Assembly (NCBI RefSeq): GCF_037126465.1
Contig: NC_088203.1
Span: forward strand, 57,821,581-57,885,580
Length of the DNA: 64,000 bases
DNA from: Ornithodoros turicata
Taxonomy: Eukaryota; Arthropoda; Arachnida; Ixodida; Argasidae
Reading direction: 5' to 3'
Shown: positions 11,283 through 21,641 of the stretch, one piece after another
Position numbering within the stretch: the stretch's first letter is position 1
Layout of the letters: each line of letters starts with the position of its first letter
Notes under the pieces: generated by a model
The model's database searches: none
The model's input: only the letters and a program-made list of their open reading frames with translations
What the model was told of the DNA's origin: nothing
Translations under genes and position numbers: made by a program

Positions 11283-13485
11283 CAGTGATGGCCAGTAGTT
11301 AACTAGATGTAGTTAAACTACTAGTTAAACTACCTGATTGTAGTTAAAAAGTAGTTATCAACTACTTGCAGAAATGTAGTGGCAACTACTAGTTAAACTA
11401 CTATTTTAAGTAGTTAACTACAGTAGTTAAGTTACTGAAGGCATCAACTACTTCCGATTTTGCCGCAAGCTTTACGGCACGATTGTGCTTCCGACTTTTG
11501 CTTTGAGCTACTCGTTTGTTGAGAACGGAGGTGCAGAGCAGCTATGTGGGGCATGTGTACTAAATCTTCGCTTTTAATTAGAGGTGTGTGAATATTGAAA
11601 TTTTTGAATACGAATCGAATACGAATATCGACAAAATTGTCCTTCGAATATCGAATATCACGTCACAGGATAACGGCGTCTAAGAGTTAATTAAGTTAAT
11701 TAAGCCCCGGAAGAAAGCATCGTCACAGTTGTGTTCTGCTGATGATAGGAAAATGTCCCAAGTGCTAATGAGGAATATGTATTAATGTATTGGCTTAGCA
11801 TAGAGCATACATGCTTATATGCACATGTACAGTAAAATTATTTGATTAAAAAACTCATGAGGCAAGCTGAAAACTGCAAGCAAAAGCTTTCATTTCAAAC
11901 ATCTTTCATGAACAGTGAACACCTGTGTTGGCATTGTAAAGTGCTGGTGAAACAGACAGAATGGAAGTAAAGAGCAATGGCATGTACAGAGTGTGGGATG
12001 ATTTAGTGATGAGCACCTCAGAAGGAAAATGATGGTGGCAAGTGGTCTCTTCTTGCATTGACAATGCCTTCCGCACTTGTCGTGAAGGCGAGAAACTGCA
12101 CGGTTTCACTGCTCTCATTTTCACTGCTCACTATCGTTACTGACAGTAATGCATAGTTTGGAACGGCCTCATGCATTATAGCGTGGTAAAACTGCGATCC
12201 TCGACGATGTTGTATGGCTCTATCATGCGTGATTGTTTCCGCGACGTTCGTGTCCAGCGCTCCTTTCATTTCACAGCGGAAATCTGCGCGCGGGCCTCAA
12301 ACTTTGTCGCGCCGGCGGCGACGCGCGTGAGTCGCGAGCAAAATCTATCTATGAAGGTCGGGCTTTAGGCTATATATGCATCTTGCTATCATCTGTAACA
12401 ACAGTTCGCACAGTTTCAAATGACTGCAGCATTACGGTCATCCTAGTTGGCGCTTTCATACGGTCGCAGAGTGCCGCAGTTGGAGAAACTATGTCAAAAT
12501 ATCAACACGTCGCACTCCTCGATTATCGCCGTCATCGAACGCGGCCATGATTCTATCATATATCGCTGATAACCACAAATCGAAACCGAAAAAGACGCAT
12601 TCGAGACGCAGGTTTTGGCTGTGCATCCAATGGGACGCTGAACAGCGGTGTTCAGCTCACCGTCAACAAAATTTCGATATTTAACCGTAATTTCACCGAA
12701 CTGTAGGCCTCATACGAATGTTCAGAGTTCGCTATCAATCCACTAAAGCCACGACAGTGCTAACAATGTATCAAACGTACCGCGGTCTCGATTTTCGCTG
12801 GGGCGGACTCTAAAATGGCGGCCGCACACAACTGCGTACTAGTTTCGGTTTCGGTTACCGAACGTATAGCGACGCATTCGCGAACGAGCGTACCTCGGAA
12901 GCTCCGCGCGTAGCTTTGCAGCTGTTCTACTATGCATGTTCGTCGCCGCAACGTACAAATTCCAGTGCGCAGCCCGCAACAGCTTCGGAATAAGCTGCTG
13001 TGATATGCGAAAAGAAATCGAATATTCAAAAACTTCGAATATTAAATTTTCAAATACGAATATGAATCGAATATCGCAAATATTCGATTCGTATTCAAAA
13101 TTTCGATTATTGGCACACCTCTACTTTTAATGCTTGTCGACTGAAGCCTCATATGCTGTGGAATAATTCTGCAACTTAGTTTATCGCGTAGGCATAGACA
13201 GAATCCCGCCGCAAGCTTTGTATTTGACGATCGTAGCAATGACTTGAGCAAAAGTTTATTATCGCTTGTGATTCATATTTAGGTGCCCAAGAACACTACA
13301 AGGGATTGGTGATGGTGGGCAACGTTAAGTAGTTATAGATGTAGTTAAACTACATTGCAGTAGTTAAAAAAGTAGTTTTAACTACTCCCCTGAAAAGTAG
13401 TTGAACTACTAGTTAAATTACTCAATCCCAAAGTAGTTAGTAGTTATAGTTAAACTACTGTAGAAGTAGTTAGTGGCCATCACTG
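11283..13485. mobile_element. outer hAT-type non-autonomous transposon
   Basis: The termini CAGTGATGGCCA (11283) and TGGCCATCACTG (ends 13485) are perfect 12-bp inverted repeats. They are flanked by the 8-bp duplication GTGATAGG (11275-11282 and 13486-13493), diagnostic of hAT. Both subterminal zones (11295-11450 and 13325-13475) are full of AGTAGTTAAC/GTTAAACTA units in alternating orientation, probable transposase-binding sites. There is no transposase. Its own length without the inner insertion is about 650 bp. Confidence 0.92.
11579..13123. mobile_element. inner hAT-type non-autonomous transposon nested in the outer one
   Basis: The termini TAGAGGTGTG (11579) and CACACCTCTA (ends 13123) start a ~45-bp imperfect inverted repeat rich in GAATACGAATCGAATA. 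The 8-bp duplication CTTTTAAT lies at 11571-11578 and 13124-13131. No transposase is seen in the 1.5-kb interior; open frames there are short and unrecognisable. Confidence 0.92.
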
Positions 13486-13918
13486 GTGATAGGTACCAAT
13501 GCTATACTAACGTACAATGAAGATACACAGCTGTTTACTTTCACTCCAGTTGATGGAGTAACTATAGATCTTTCTGAATATTTGAGTAATATGTTGGGAT
13601 TCGGACCAATTCAGTCTACTGCAAACAGCACCACCGGAACCACACCACTCAATCTTAAACCATTGTTTCATAATTTCATGATTTATTGTGACATTATCGA
13701 ATCATCTCATATAGGTGCAAAAAAGTTTCCCATTTTGAAACTCGTCCCATATTTACATAAAGATGATCCCCAGATTCATTACAGCTTCCATAACGTGCAA
13801 TATTTGAAGCTGTTACAGAACGAAATCACGTCAATTTCGATTAGGTTGTATGATGAGACAGGTCGTCCACTACATTTCAGAGGACCAGGTCGTACAGCTC
13901 TAGTTCTACACTTCAAAA

Positions 13919-14245
13919 ATGTATATTAAAGAAGTGCGAGAGGTCTATCATGGATCAGGACTTGGTGATCTTGTGCCATACAAAGGGCCACTCTTTCGAA
14001 CCGGGAATGGCTTCTTTAGTTCTTTGCGTAAGCTAGCATTGCCACTATTGCATCGTGCAAAGCCTTACATAGCCCGTACTGCGATGAGCGCAGCGAAAAA
14101 TTTGGCGAAAAAGTTATCTGAAGGGCAAAACATCAAGCAAGCACTGAGAGCAAGCTCAAATGAATTAGGCACACAGATTTTGAAGGACATTGCAGGCAGC
14201 GGACATCGAAGGAAAAAGAGGAAGAGAAGAGACATTTTCGATTAA
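13919..14245 (+). CDS. small basic Maverick core-like protein
   Basis: 108 residues. The N-terminus contains a glycine segment (YHGSGLGDLVPYKGPLF). The middle is an amphipathic helical stretch with repeated Ala/Lys/Leu (ARTAMSAAKNLAKKL), and the tail is strongly basic (HRRKKRKRRDIFD). Similar small proteins lie next to capsid genes in Mavericks and recall adenovirus core/pVI-type polypeptides; function is inferred from composition and position. It is the only complete-looking small gene of the element. It overlaps the upstream gene by 11 bp. A likely polyadenylation signal AATAAA follows at 14262. Confidence 0.6.
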   Translation: MYIKEVREVYHGSGLGDLVPYKGPLFRTGNGFFSSLRKLALPLLHRAKPYIARTAMSAAKNLAKKLSEGQNIKQALRASSNELGTQILKDIAGSGHRRKKRKRRDIFD

Positions 14246-14289
14246 TCCTCTGTAACCATGAAATAAAGAAGACACTTTTTTTTCTCACA

Positions 14290-15130
14290 TTGATGTTGCG
14301 TCTCTATATAGGAAAAGGTTTTTGTATGGAAAAGGGTCGCACTCCGAAAATGGGTGTGGATTGGTGCCCAAGAGGGGTTAGAAGTCGGGACAATGGGTCG
14401 CCCCTTTCACATGTAGAAAGTGTGGCGGACAATGCTTCGAATCGGCCATCGCATTCCGAAAAACAGGTGGCCTAGGTAGGGTTGGGTTGTGAGGGCGATA
14501 GAATAGAATGTCAAAAGGTAAAGGGGGATTGGAGGACAATGATTCCAATCGTGAACGGGATCGCATTCCAAAAAAAAATGTGGTCAGCGGGGGTTAGAGG
14601 AGTGGATCGGCTGGTGGTTAGCAAAATGGACCATGGTCGCCTTTCACGATGTAGACAATGATTCCAATCGTGAACGCGATCGCATTCTAAAAACAGCTGG
14701 TCAGTGGGGGGTTAGAGGAGTGGATCGGCTGGCGGCTAGCAAAACGGACCATGGTCGCCTTTCACGATGTGAACAATGCTTCAAATCGCGATCGGGCGTC
14801 GCATTCCAAAAAACAGGTGGTCCAGGTAGGGTTGGGTTGTGAGGCCAATGTCAAAGGGTAAAGGGGGATTGGAGGACAATGATTCCAATCGTGATCGAGA
14901 TCGCATTCTAAAAAAATGTGGTCAGTGGGGGGTTAAAAGTGTGCATCAGCATCCAAGCTGGTTAGAAGTCGAACAATGGGTCGCCTTTCACTTGTAGAAA
15001 GTGTGGTGGACAATGCTTCGAATCGCAATCGCCCATCGCATTCCGAAAAACAGGTGGACCCAGGTTGGGTTGTGATGGCGATGTCAAAAGGTAAAGGGGG
15101 ATTGGAAGAAAAAAAAAAGATCCTTTTTGC
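14290..15130. repeat. degenerate tandem repeats between Maverick genes
   Basis: Units built from CGCATTCCGAAAAACAGGTGG-like, GGGTTGGGTTGTGA, AAAGGTAAAGGGGGATTGG and ACAATGATTCCAATCGTGA blocks recur about three times (AAAGGTAAAGG near 14514, 14854 and 15088). A further pair, CCATGGTCGCCTTTCACGATGT, lies near 14632 and 14750. G-rich on the plus strand. No coding sequence. Confidence 0.7.
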
Positions 15131-15191
15131 TCGGGTAAGATGCTAACAAATAAAGCTATGAGGAAAGCATTGTACCTTTTCATTTGCAAAG

Positions 15192-16499
15192 ATGTTGCAG
15201 GTCGACGTTGTACACGCACAGTCCCAGCTGGCTCTGAAGAGGGAGTGTAAGTTATTCAACATACCTCCTACCCAAGTTTCAATGGAATCATGCGAGGTGC
15301 AAGTTTATTATCCTGTTTCTACAATCAGTGGAGGAGAATCGACGATCGAATGGAACATAACAAATCTCTCAGACTTGTATCTCGATTTATCATCACTGTA
15401 TTTTAATATAACTATGCAGATATTGAGGTCGGATGGGAGTGAACCAATTACCCGAAGAGCAGACGGTATCACTGAGGACACTGTATTCCCAGTCAACAAC
15501 TTGGGTGCCGCGTTATTTAGGTATGTAACCATTCACTTGAATCAACGTCTTGCAAGCAGCAACTGTTTGAACTCCTATCATTGTATGATTGATACCCTAC
15601 TTCGTACGAATACTCATCTGCAGAAGACTTTAGATGATTGTACAATGTATACATATGACACAGGAGAGCATGCAGCAAATGATCCAGTCGCTCGGGATGC
15701 AAAGTTGCGCATAGCTAGGACAAGTGGGGGGAAACTATTTGAAATTGTCATGAAAGTTAACACCGACCTCACAAACCAAGGGAGGCTTTTGTTACCCGGT
15801 GTGGGGGTTCGAGTGACTGCTCTACATAATACGGATAGCTTTAGATTGCTAACTGGCACCAATGAAACTCATAAGCATCAATTGAAAATCCACAGCGCGG
15901 CACTTGTAGCACGCAAAGTCAAAGTTAGCAACTCAAGTTTTATTGCACACCAGAAAGCCCTTAGATCATCCCCAGCATGTTACATCATGCGTGGACTAGA
16001 AAGCAGAGTCCGCTCGCTTTCGCCGGGCCTTCATGATGCAATCTTTGAAAACTTATTCCCTGATAGAATTCCTGATCAACTTGCTGTATGTCTAGTTCGC
16101 ACCGAGGCTTATCAGGGTGATTACAAGTCGAGCCCCTTTTGTTTCGAGCATTTTAATGTTAGTTCTGTAACACTATCAGTTGATGGATACAGGAAGCAAC
16201 TATCCTATGACTGGGAAAATGATCTGGCTAGAGCAAGCTACTACGAATTCTTGTATCAACTGAATGAAAAACATGTCGAGTTGAGTTATGAAAAATATAA
16301 AAAAAATTCCTTTATCATGCATTGGAACTTGAGTGCTCACGAAAGTTTTGGTTCCTACTTTAACCCATTGCGCAAAGGCAACTGCAGGATTGAAATGAAG
16401 TTTGCTAAGCCATTACCTTGTGCAGTGTCGGTTATACTTATTAGTGAAGCACCCAAGATTTTATCAGTCGATGGTGATCTTGTTGTTCGTGTGGACTAA
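15192..16499 (+). CDS. F54H12.2-like Maverick structural protein, candidate major capsid
   Basis: 435 residues, uninterrupted from ATG 15192 to TAA 16497-16499. The N-terminus has the family's signature layout: a KRECKLFNIPPTQVSMES segment, then a short polar stretch and DLYLDLSSLYFNITMQI. Later segments include HNTDSFRLLTG, a FCFEHFNVSSVTLSVDGYRK motif and a C-terminal GNCRIEMKFAKPL strand region. Proteins of this family are annotated 'F54H12.2-like' in many arthropod and nematode genomes and sit in Maverick elements. The predominance of beta-strand-like sequence and the position just before the protease (as hexon precedes protease in adenovirus) suggest a major capsid role; this is inference. 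It is intact here, in contrast to its neighbours. The stop is 2 bp before the protease start. Confidence 0.72.
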   Translation: MLQVDVVHAQSQLALKRECKLFNIPPTQVSMESCEVQVYYPVSTISGGESTIEWNITNLSDLYLDLSSLYFNITMQILRSDGSEPITRRADGITEDTVFPVNNLGAALFRYVTIHLNQRLASSNCLNSYHCMIDTLLRTNTHLQKTLDDCTMYTYDTGEHAANDPVARDAKLRIARTSGGKLFEIVMKVNTDLTNQGRLLLPGVGVRVTALHNTDSFRLLTGTNETHKHQLKIHSAALVARKVKVSNSSFIAHQKALRSSPACYIMRGLESRVRSLSPGLHDAIFENLFPDRIPDQLAVCLVRTEAYQGDYKSSPFCFEHFNVSSVTLSVDGYRKQLSYDWENDLARASYYEFLYQLNEKHVELSYEKYKKNSFIMHWNLSAHESFGSYFNPLRKGNCRIEMKFAKPLPCAVSVILISEAPKILSVDGDLVVRVD

Positions 16500-16501
16500 G
16501 T

Positions 16502-17049
16502 ATGAATGTGTTTGATCTTGAATTATTGTTTTCTCTGAACCATGAAACTTTGAATATGTATCGCGGGACCTTCGCAATTGATATGGTACCAAGTTTAACG
16601 ACAGAAGAGTTTATAGTTATCAATACACATCCACACGACGGTCCCTCTGAACACTGGCTATTGTACATGAGAGACAGGAATGACAAGTACATCTATGGTG
16701 GACAGCTTTGGTCTACCACCGATTGAAGAAGAGCTGCTAGATCTACCTGTTGATCAGTATTGCGGGAAATGCATTCAAAGCATTTACAGCTCACACTGTG
16801 GACTTTTTGTTTGTTTCTTTGCTTCCCGCCTTTAAAATAACAAAGACGGTTAAGAGCATCAACTGTTTACTATATACATAAAAACAAGACTGTCGTGCAG
16901 AAGGCTGCACTTCTGCAGGTTGGGAGCTTCCCGCTTCCCGCCTTTGTAAGGATGACCAACTCAAGAGCATTGTGTCCTTATTTGACAATAACCTTGTACA
17001 CAGTGACCTCAAGATAATAAAAATGATTGAAGAGGAATACCTCATTTAA
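16502..17049 (+). pseudogene. adenain-like cysteine protease of the Maverick, frameshifted and interrupted
   Basis: The family is the adenovirus-type (C5-like) protease that matures virion proteins. The first segment (16502 to about 16697) begins MNVFDLELLFSLN, contains YRGTFAIDM and FIVINTHP, and carries the catalytic His in EHWLLYMRD. A 1-nt shift near 16697 moves coding sense to a second frame (to 16832) with DSFGLPP (catalytic Asp position) and SHCGLFVC (nucleophile Cys). A 112-bp insertion/duplication then separates this from a third segment (16946-17049; SIVSLFDNN, ending at TAA 17047-17049) that fits the family's C-terminal helix. All three catalytic positions are still recognisable, but the gene cannot be translated as one chain. 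Confidence 0.75.
16834..16945. repeat. 112-bp insertion with duplicated GCTTCCCGCCTTT inside the protease gene
   Basis: The 13-mer GCTTCCCGCCTTT occurs at 16821-16833 and again at 16933-16945. The sequence between introduces stops and shifts the frame; coding sense resumes immediately after the second copy. Confidence 0.6.
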
Positions 17050-17318
17050 AGAAAAATGTCTCATTTTATTTCTATAGTCCTCCAGACTCGACACCTTGCG
17101 ACAACCATCTTTCTTGCGACGCACGATGTATTCCGAGTGTTGGATGTAAAAGTTTCGAATTATTGGTCGCTTGAGTCCAGCATTAAGTATGGTTGGAGAG
17201 ATATTGTCACCCTGATAATACCGTCGCAACAAGTCACACTTGATGGCAACGAAGCGTTGGAGCCTCCGACTAATCCTTCCTACAGCCCTATAGCGGTTCC
17301 TCAAGCGCGCAAGATCCC

Positions 17319-18023
17319 ATGTTGTCGACAATCTTGCTAGAGCTTCGGAGTATTGGCCAAAAAGTTTCAACAGTTCTTAGTAGAATGGACATCCTGGAAT
17401 CAAAAATGGAATCTCTTTCACTAAAGCATGATGTGCTTGCCAGCCGTGTCAACGAAAACGCGGTCTCACTTAATGAGCTGTCCTCCTGCACGACGAACCT
17501 TCAAAGCGCTCTAGCACAGAAGGATGCGGAGGTTTCAGCACTAAAAATACAGATAAACGACATGGAACAGTACAACAGGCGCCACAATCTAGAACTTCGA
17601 GGGGTTCTTTTGCGTCCCAAGGAAGATGTACTGGAAATTCTTAATCTTGTTGCTGATAAGCTTAAAGTTTCCCAACTCTCACGCGCCGACATCGAAGCCG
17701 CGCATCGACTCCCTTCAAAGAACGACACAGCTCCTGCCATCATCGTACGTTTTAAGGATAGGCAACTGAGGGATCTCTGGCTGAGTAAAAGACACCAACT
17801 AAAGACTCAAGATACATGTGAAAATCCTGATCTACCACCGTCGGTTTTCCTCTGCGAGAACCTAACCGCATATAACAAGTCACTGCTTTGGCATGCAAGA
17901 ACAACGGCAAAGGAAAAAAATTATCAGTACGTCTGGGTACGAAATGGCCATGTCCTCATGCGTCGTGATGCAGACTCCGGTGTACTGCGCATAAAAAGCT
18001 TGAGTGACCACACTGGGCTGTGA
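17319..18023 (+). CDS. LINE ORF1 protein (coiled coil plus RRM-like domain)
   Basis: 234 residues. Residues ~5-80 form a heptad coiled coil (IDILESKME-type spacing, then NDMEQYNRRHNLELRG, the usual junction motif). Residues ~90-190 match the RRM-like/transposase-22 layout (IEAAHRLPSKND, IIVRFKDRQLRDLW). A C-terminal basic region follows (VLMRRDADSG). The protein would bind LINE RNA as a trimer-like chaperone. The frame is open throughout. No zinc knuckle is present. Confidence 0.8.
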   Translation: MLSTILLELRSIGQKVSTVLSRMDILESKMESLSLKHDVLASRVNENAVSLNELSSCTTNLQSALAQKDAEVSALKIQINDMEQYNRRHNLELRGVLLRPKEDVLEILNLVADKLKVSQLSRADIEAAHRLPSKNDTAPAIIVRFKDRQLRDLWLSKRHQLKTQDTCENPDLPPSVFLCENLTAYNKSLLWHARTTAKEKNYQYVWVRNGHVLMRRDADSGVLRIKSLSDHTGL

Positions 18024-18073
18024 TGTGACGCGGCTAATTTCCTATTTTCAATACTTTAGTTTCACTAGACTGC

Positions 18074-20923
18074 TTGAGCAAAACGTGCCCTTATTATCCT
18101 TTCACGGCTCATTTGAATATACGAAGCGTTGGAAAGCATTTCGATGAAATAAAAACAGTAATCCAGCTGCTGGAAAATAAGCTGTCGTTTTTTGCACTAA
18201 CTGAAACGTGGCTGCAAAAGGAGCGTGAAGCCTATTTTAATATTGCAAATTACGAGGCTGAGTTCAGTCATAGAGACGGCAGTCAACACGGTGGTGTTGC
18301 CCTTTATATTCGCTCTGGGATACCCTACACAGTGAGGACCGACATTTCATTTTCCTGCCAGCTTGTAGAATCTTTGTTTATAGAGGTACCCAATTGTCCT
18401 CCTGCCATTTGCACCTTCGCTCACCGTCCTTTAATCATAGGCGTAGTGTACAGATCACCGGACTCGATTTTAACGGAATTTTTGGACGCACTGGATACGA
18501 CGCTGCATTTCATGTGCCAACAGAGATTTAACGTGATTCTAGTTGGAGATTTTAATATCGATCTCTTACAAAGTAATTCAGCTGCGTTAGATTACAGCGA
18601 TATCTTGGCTTGTTCCGGGTTCAAGCAACTTATCACTTCAGTAACTCGCTTTGGAAGACCAGAACATGGAACTCTCATCGACCGTGTACTGACAAATATC
18701 CCCGCTGATAACCCGATATATGGTATTGCAGGATGTGATATAACGGACCATGAAATGATTTATGTAGGCGCGAAGGAGTCTGTACAGGTTGGCCCTGATT
18801 GCGTCCGACGCACCCACATTAATTACGAATCCCTAGAACGTCGTCTAAGTGAGATGTCCTGGGATTTCTCTTTGCACACAGACGTGACCGCGAAACTAAA
18901 TCAGTTCTTGTCAACTTTATCGGAGATGATTCGACAGAGCTCTTCCAGTACTGCACCTAGTAAGCGTAACACGATTCGACAACCATGGATTACAAAGGCA
19001 ATACTAAAAAGCATAAAACATAAAAATAACTTGTACATCAAGCTACGGGGTTCACCGTCAAATTCTAATTTACGACTGAGATACAATAAATACAATAATA
19101 CCCTTAGGAATGTTCTACGAGTAGCAAAAGTCAACTACTACTCCAAAATTATCGCTGACGCTAGTGATAGCCCCAAAGCCATGTGGAACGGGATTAATCG
19201 CATCCTGTCGAAAAAGGAATGTCAAGGCTGATACTGCTATCTCACTCTTAAGCAGTGACGTACTTCTAACCAGTCCCGTTGTCGTGGCAGAGAAGTTTAA
19301 CGATTACTTCTGCAACATTGCGAAAAGCGTGCCTCAGCTGACCGAGTTCACGCAAACGTTTCCGTTACCTCCTGTAAACAAACATAGCCTTTTCCTAGGA
19401 CCATCTACACCTGATGAAGTACTTTCGATTATTAAGACACTGAAATCGTCAAATTCATGTGGCCACGATGGCATATCGGTAGCTCTTTTGAAAAGATTTG
19501 GTCATTTGCTCGCTGCACCATTGGCGACTCTGGCAAACGATATCTTTTCCCAGGGGTCTTTTCCGGATTTGTTAAAGGTTGCTAAGGTTATTCCAGTTTA
19601 CAAAAAGGGCAGCAGGACAATGGCTGGTAATTATCGTCCTATATCTATACTTCCGTCTATTAGTAAGGTGTGTAAAAATTAGTGCTGCTGAGGCTCGAAT
19701 TCTTTTTCGAAAAATATAAATTACTACATCCATTGCAGTTCGGTTTTCGCCCGGGGAAATCCACAACCTTAGCGTTGGTAAATGCCACTGAAAAGATTAA
19801 GCGTAATATCGAAGCAAAACTACTTACCATGGGCATCTTTATCGACTTGACAAAAGCTTTTGATTTAATAGATCATCAGATCCTGCTTAAAAAACTTGAG
19901 TGGTACGGCATACGTGGCTTAGCTTTGAACTTATTGACCAGTTATTTGGAAAACCGGAAACAATACGTAACACTCAGCAAGTCTAATTCTTGCATTAGAG
20001 CACTGACAACAGGCGTTCCTCAAGGCTCTATTTTGGGACCTTTCCTATTTCTTATCTATGTTAATGATCTCCATGATTACCTACATGAAGACTGTTTCCT
20101 TTACGCGGACGACACTAACATTTTTATTGACGCATCTAACACTATGAGCTTGTTTGCAAAGGCAAATAACGTTTTACGTCGGTTCTCCATCTGGCTTTCT
20201 GCCAACAAACTGGTTCCAAATATCGATAAGACTTCATACGTAATATTTCGCCCACGACAAAAATATTTGGACCTAGACCAGGAAAAGCTATACCTCGCAG
20301 GCCGCCCTCTCAGCAGAGAGTCTTCAGTCAAATTTCTCGGCGTTATTTTACATGAAAACCTATCATGGGATGATCATGTTAAGTTTGTCCGACTCAAAAT
20401 CACCTCCGCCTTGTTCGCACTTTCTAAGTTAAGACAATTTCTTTCTATCCAGGCGCTTCTAATGGTTTACCACGCTCTAGTCCACTCCAATATTTCGTAC
20501 GCTCTGGAGGTCTATGGGCTGACCTATCCCTCCACCCTTCTTCCTATTTTACACTCCCAAAGAAGGGCCCTGAGGATAATGTTGTTCATACGCCCCTGCG
20601 AATCAATAGCGTTTGCCTTTCAGTGTTTGTCAGTGCAAAATGTTTATTCTCTTGTTAAGCATAAAGTCGCACTTTTTATGTACAAGTTGATCCATGGGGC
20701 TATCACGGACCACTTGATCTCTCTCAATCGTGTTCATACATTGTACAACCTACGTCATCACCCTGACATGCTTCAACCTCCTTCTTCACGTACAAATTAT
20801 GGTATATTTTCAATCTCTTTCTTTGGTTCCAAGGTTTGGAATTCCCTACCGTTGCATATCAGAACCCTGTCTTCCTTTTTTCAATTTAAGAGGTATTCCC
20901 GTTTACATCTCTCACAATGGTAA
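18074..20923 (+). pseudogene. LINE ORF2: AP endonuclease plus reverse transcriptase, two frameshifts
   Basis: The endonuclease segment (18074-19231) has LTETWL, GGVALYIR, VGDFNID and DHEMIYV motifs. The frame shifts near 19220 into 19164-19682 (linker and RT N-terminus, GHDGISV and YRPISILP) and back near 19678 into 19682-20923. That part has FRPGKSTTLAL, DLTKAFDLIDH, GVPQGSILGPFLF and an intact YADDTNIFI catalytic box. The two shifts compensate, so only a few codons are out of frame. A C-terminal thumb region runs to the stop. Group: CR1/L2/Jockey. The copy is young but cannot make a single polyprotein. Confidence 0.85.
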
Positions 20924-21319
20924 TAGGACACGAAAGCTCTATGATTTAGTAATGATCTCTTCCTTTCTTTCTTCCTTGACATAACACGCCCTTGATATGA
21001 CTTATACAATTGTTTTATGTATGTCGGTAATGCTCTTTGCTTACTATAGGTTGCACCATAATGTTTCACTTTCCTTGTCAATGCATTTTGTCAATTGTTT
21101 GTCAATGTCTTTTTTTCTTTCTTCTTTCTTTCCCACAAGGCTTGTTATATATTCATGTACGTCTGTGTATCTACTGCTGGGACTGTTACACAGGGCATGC
21201 CCTCACAGTCCCATTTGTAATTCATTGAAACTCAGAAAGAGTAAATAAAACCTGAAACCTGAAACCTTCCTCGTTTCGTCCGCATTGGAAACGGGAGAAT
21301 TTTCATACTGAGACGAAAA

Positions 21320-21529
21320 TCAGCCTCTGGCCCGTTGCAGTTCAGATAGGAGTTTAATTTCATCAAATCGGATTGTCTTCTGACGGGGGATCTTCCTCTT
21401 GTGAAGATCCCCCGTCAGAAGACAATCCGAATCTGAACAAAGAATCACATTTTTAGAGAGGGAAAAACGGGAAAACTTTCTATACATACAATCGTCCTCG
21501 GAGACCGCGTAGCAGTTCTGCGCTTCCAT
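21320..21529 (-). other. short minus-strand open frame containing a perfect hairpin
   Basis: 69 codons from ATG 21529, divergent from the polymerase-side transcript. No recognised domain. The hairpin at 21368-21430 lies inside it, which argues that the frame may be incidental. Confidence 0.2.
21368..21430. repeat. perfect 28-bp inverted repeat with 7-nt loop
   Basis: Arm 21368-21395 begins TCGGATTGTCTTCTGACG. Arm 21403-21430 is its exact complement. The loop is CTCTTGT (21396-21402). It lies between the minus-strand basic gene and the polymerase gene. Confidence 0.95.
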
Positions 21530-21641
21530 CGTCGACTGTGAGGGGGATGTTGAAAAGGAATCCGATGGAGAGGACGTGCATACTTTCCCTATTGGTTGCG
21601 TTTTCCTTTAGTTTGCAATTGGTTGTTTACTACAAAGACTT

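Larger units (their letters stand above)
10428..13929 (+). pseudogene. Maverick structural protein, penton/minor-capsid-like, split by nested hAT elements
   Basis: The start at 10428 overlaps integrase. The N-terminus (SSDFYMYLLSNDCMDMHPKN, then EVNEEYEVGLHELSISN) has the pattern of a widespread Maverick protein that begins 'FY..LPSN.S...FP.N...' with a 'WEVGL.EI' segment. By gene order this is a candidate penton or minor capsid protein; that function is inferred, not seen. Lesions are a stop near 10899 with a shift into the frame at 10905-11288, the 2.2-kb hAT insertion after 11282, and a further 1-nt shift just before the insertion. Coding sense resumes at 13486-13929 (NEDTQLFTFTP, then a LHFKNVY end). 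Total coding length without the insertion is about 430 codons. The C-terminus overlaps the next start (13919) by 11 bp. Confidence 0.7.
17319..21266 (+). mobile_element. near full-length CR1/L2-like non-LTR retrotransposon
   Basis: ORF1 (17319-18023) and ORF2 (18074-20923) are followed by a 3' UTR ending in repeated CCTGAAACCTGAAACC just before 21267, the short-repeat tail typical of CR1-like LINEs. Borders are supported because joining 17318 to 21267 restores the minus-strand Maverick frame. No obvious target duplication is seen. The 5' end coincides with the ORF1 ATG, so modest 5' truncation is likely. Confidence 0.85.
16978..21285 (-). pseudogene. small basic minus-strand Maverick protein, split by a LINE
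   Basis: The main part is minus 17318-16978 (LARLRNRYRAVGRISRRLQRF, DLLRRYYQGDNIS, IVRRKKDGC). It is convergent with, and overlaps, the 3' end of the protease gene. An in-frame continuation with an ATG (21285-21283) lies on the far side of the LINE, at 21285-21267, so the LINE inserted about seven codons from the start. The predicted product is about 120 residues, Arg/Lys-rich. The layout (basic helices, then 'GN/GD-NIS', then KRP and a basic tail) resembles a short conserved ORF of arthropod Mavericks whose function is not known to me. The last ~25 codons overlapping the protease may not be part of the original product. Confidence 0.55.

Noticed and set aside
12290..12330. GC-rich coding-looking patch inside the inner hAT element
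   Set aside because: No frame longer than about 100 codons and no transposase motif.
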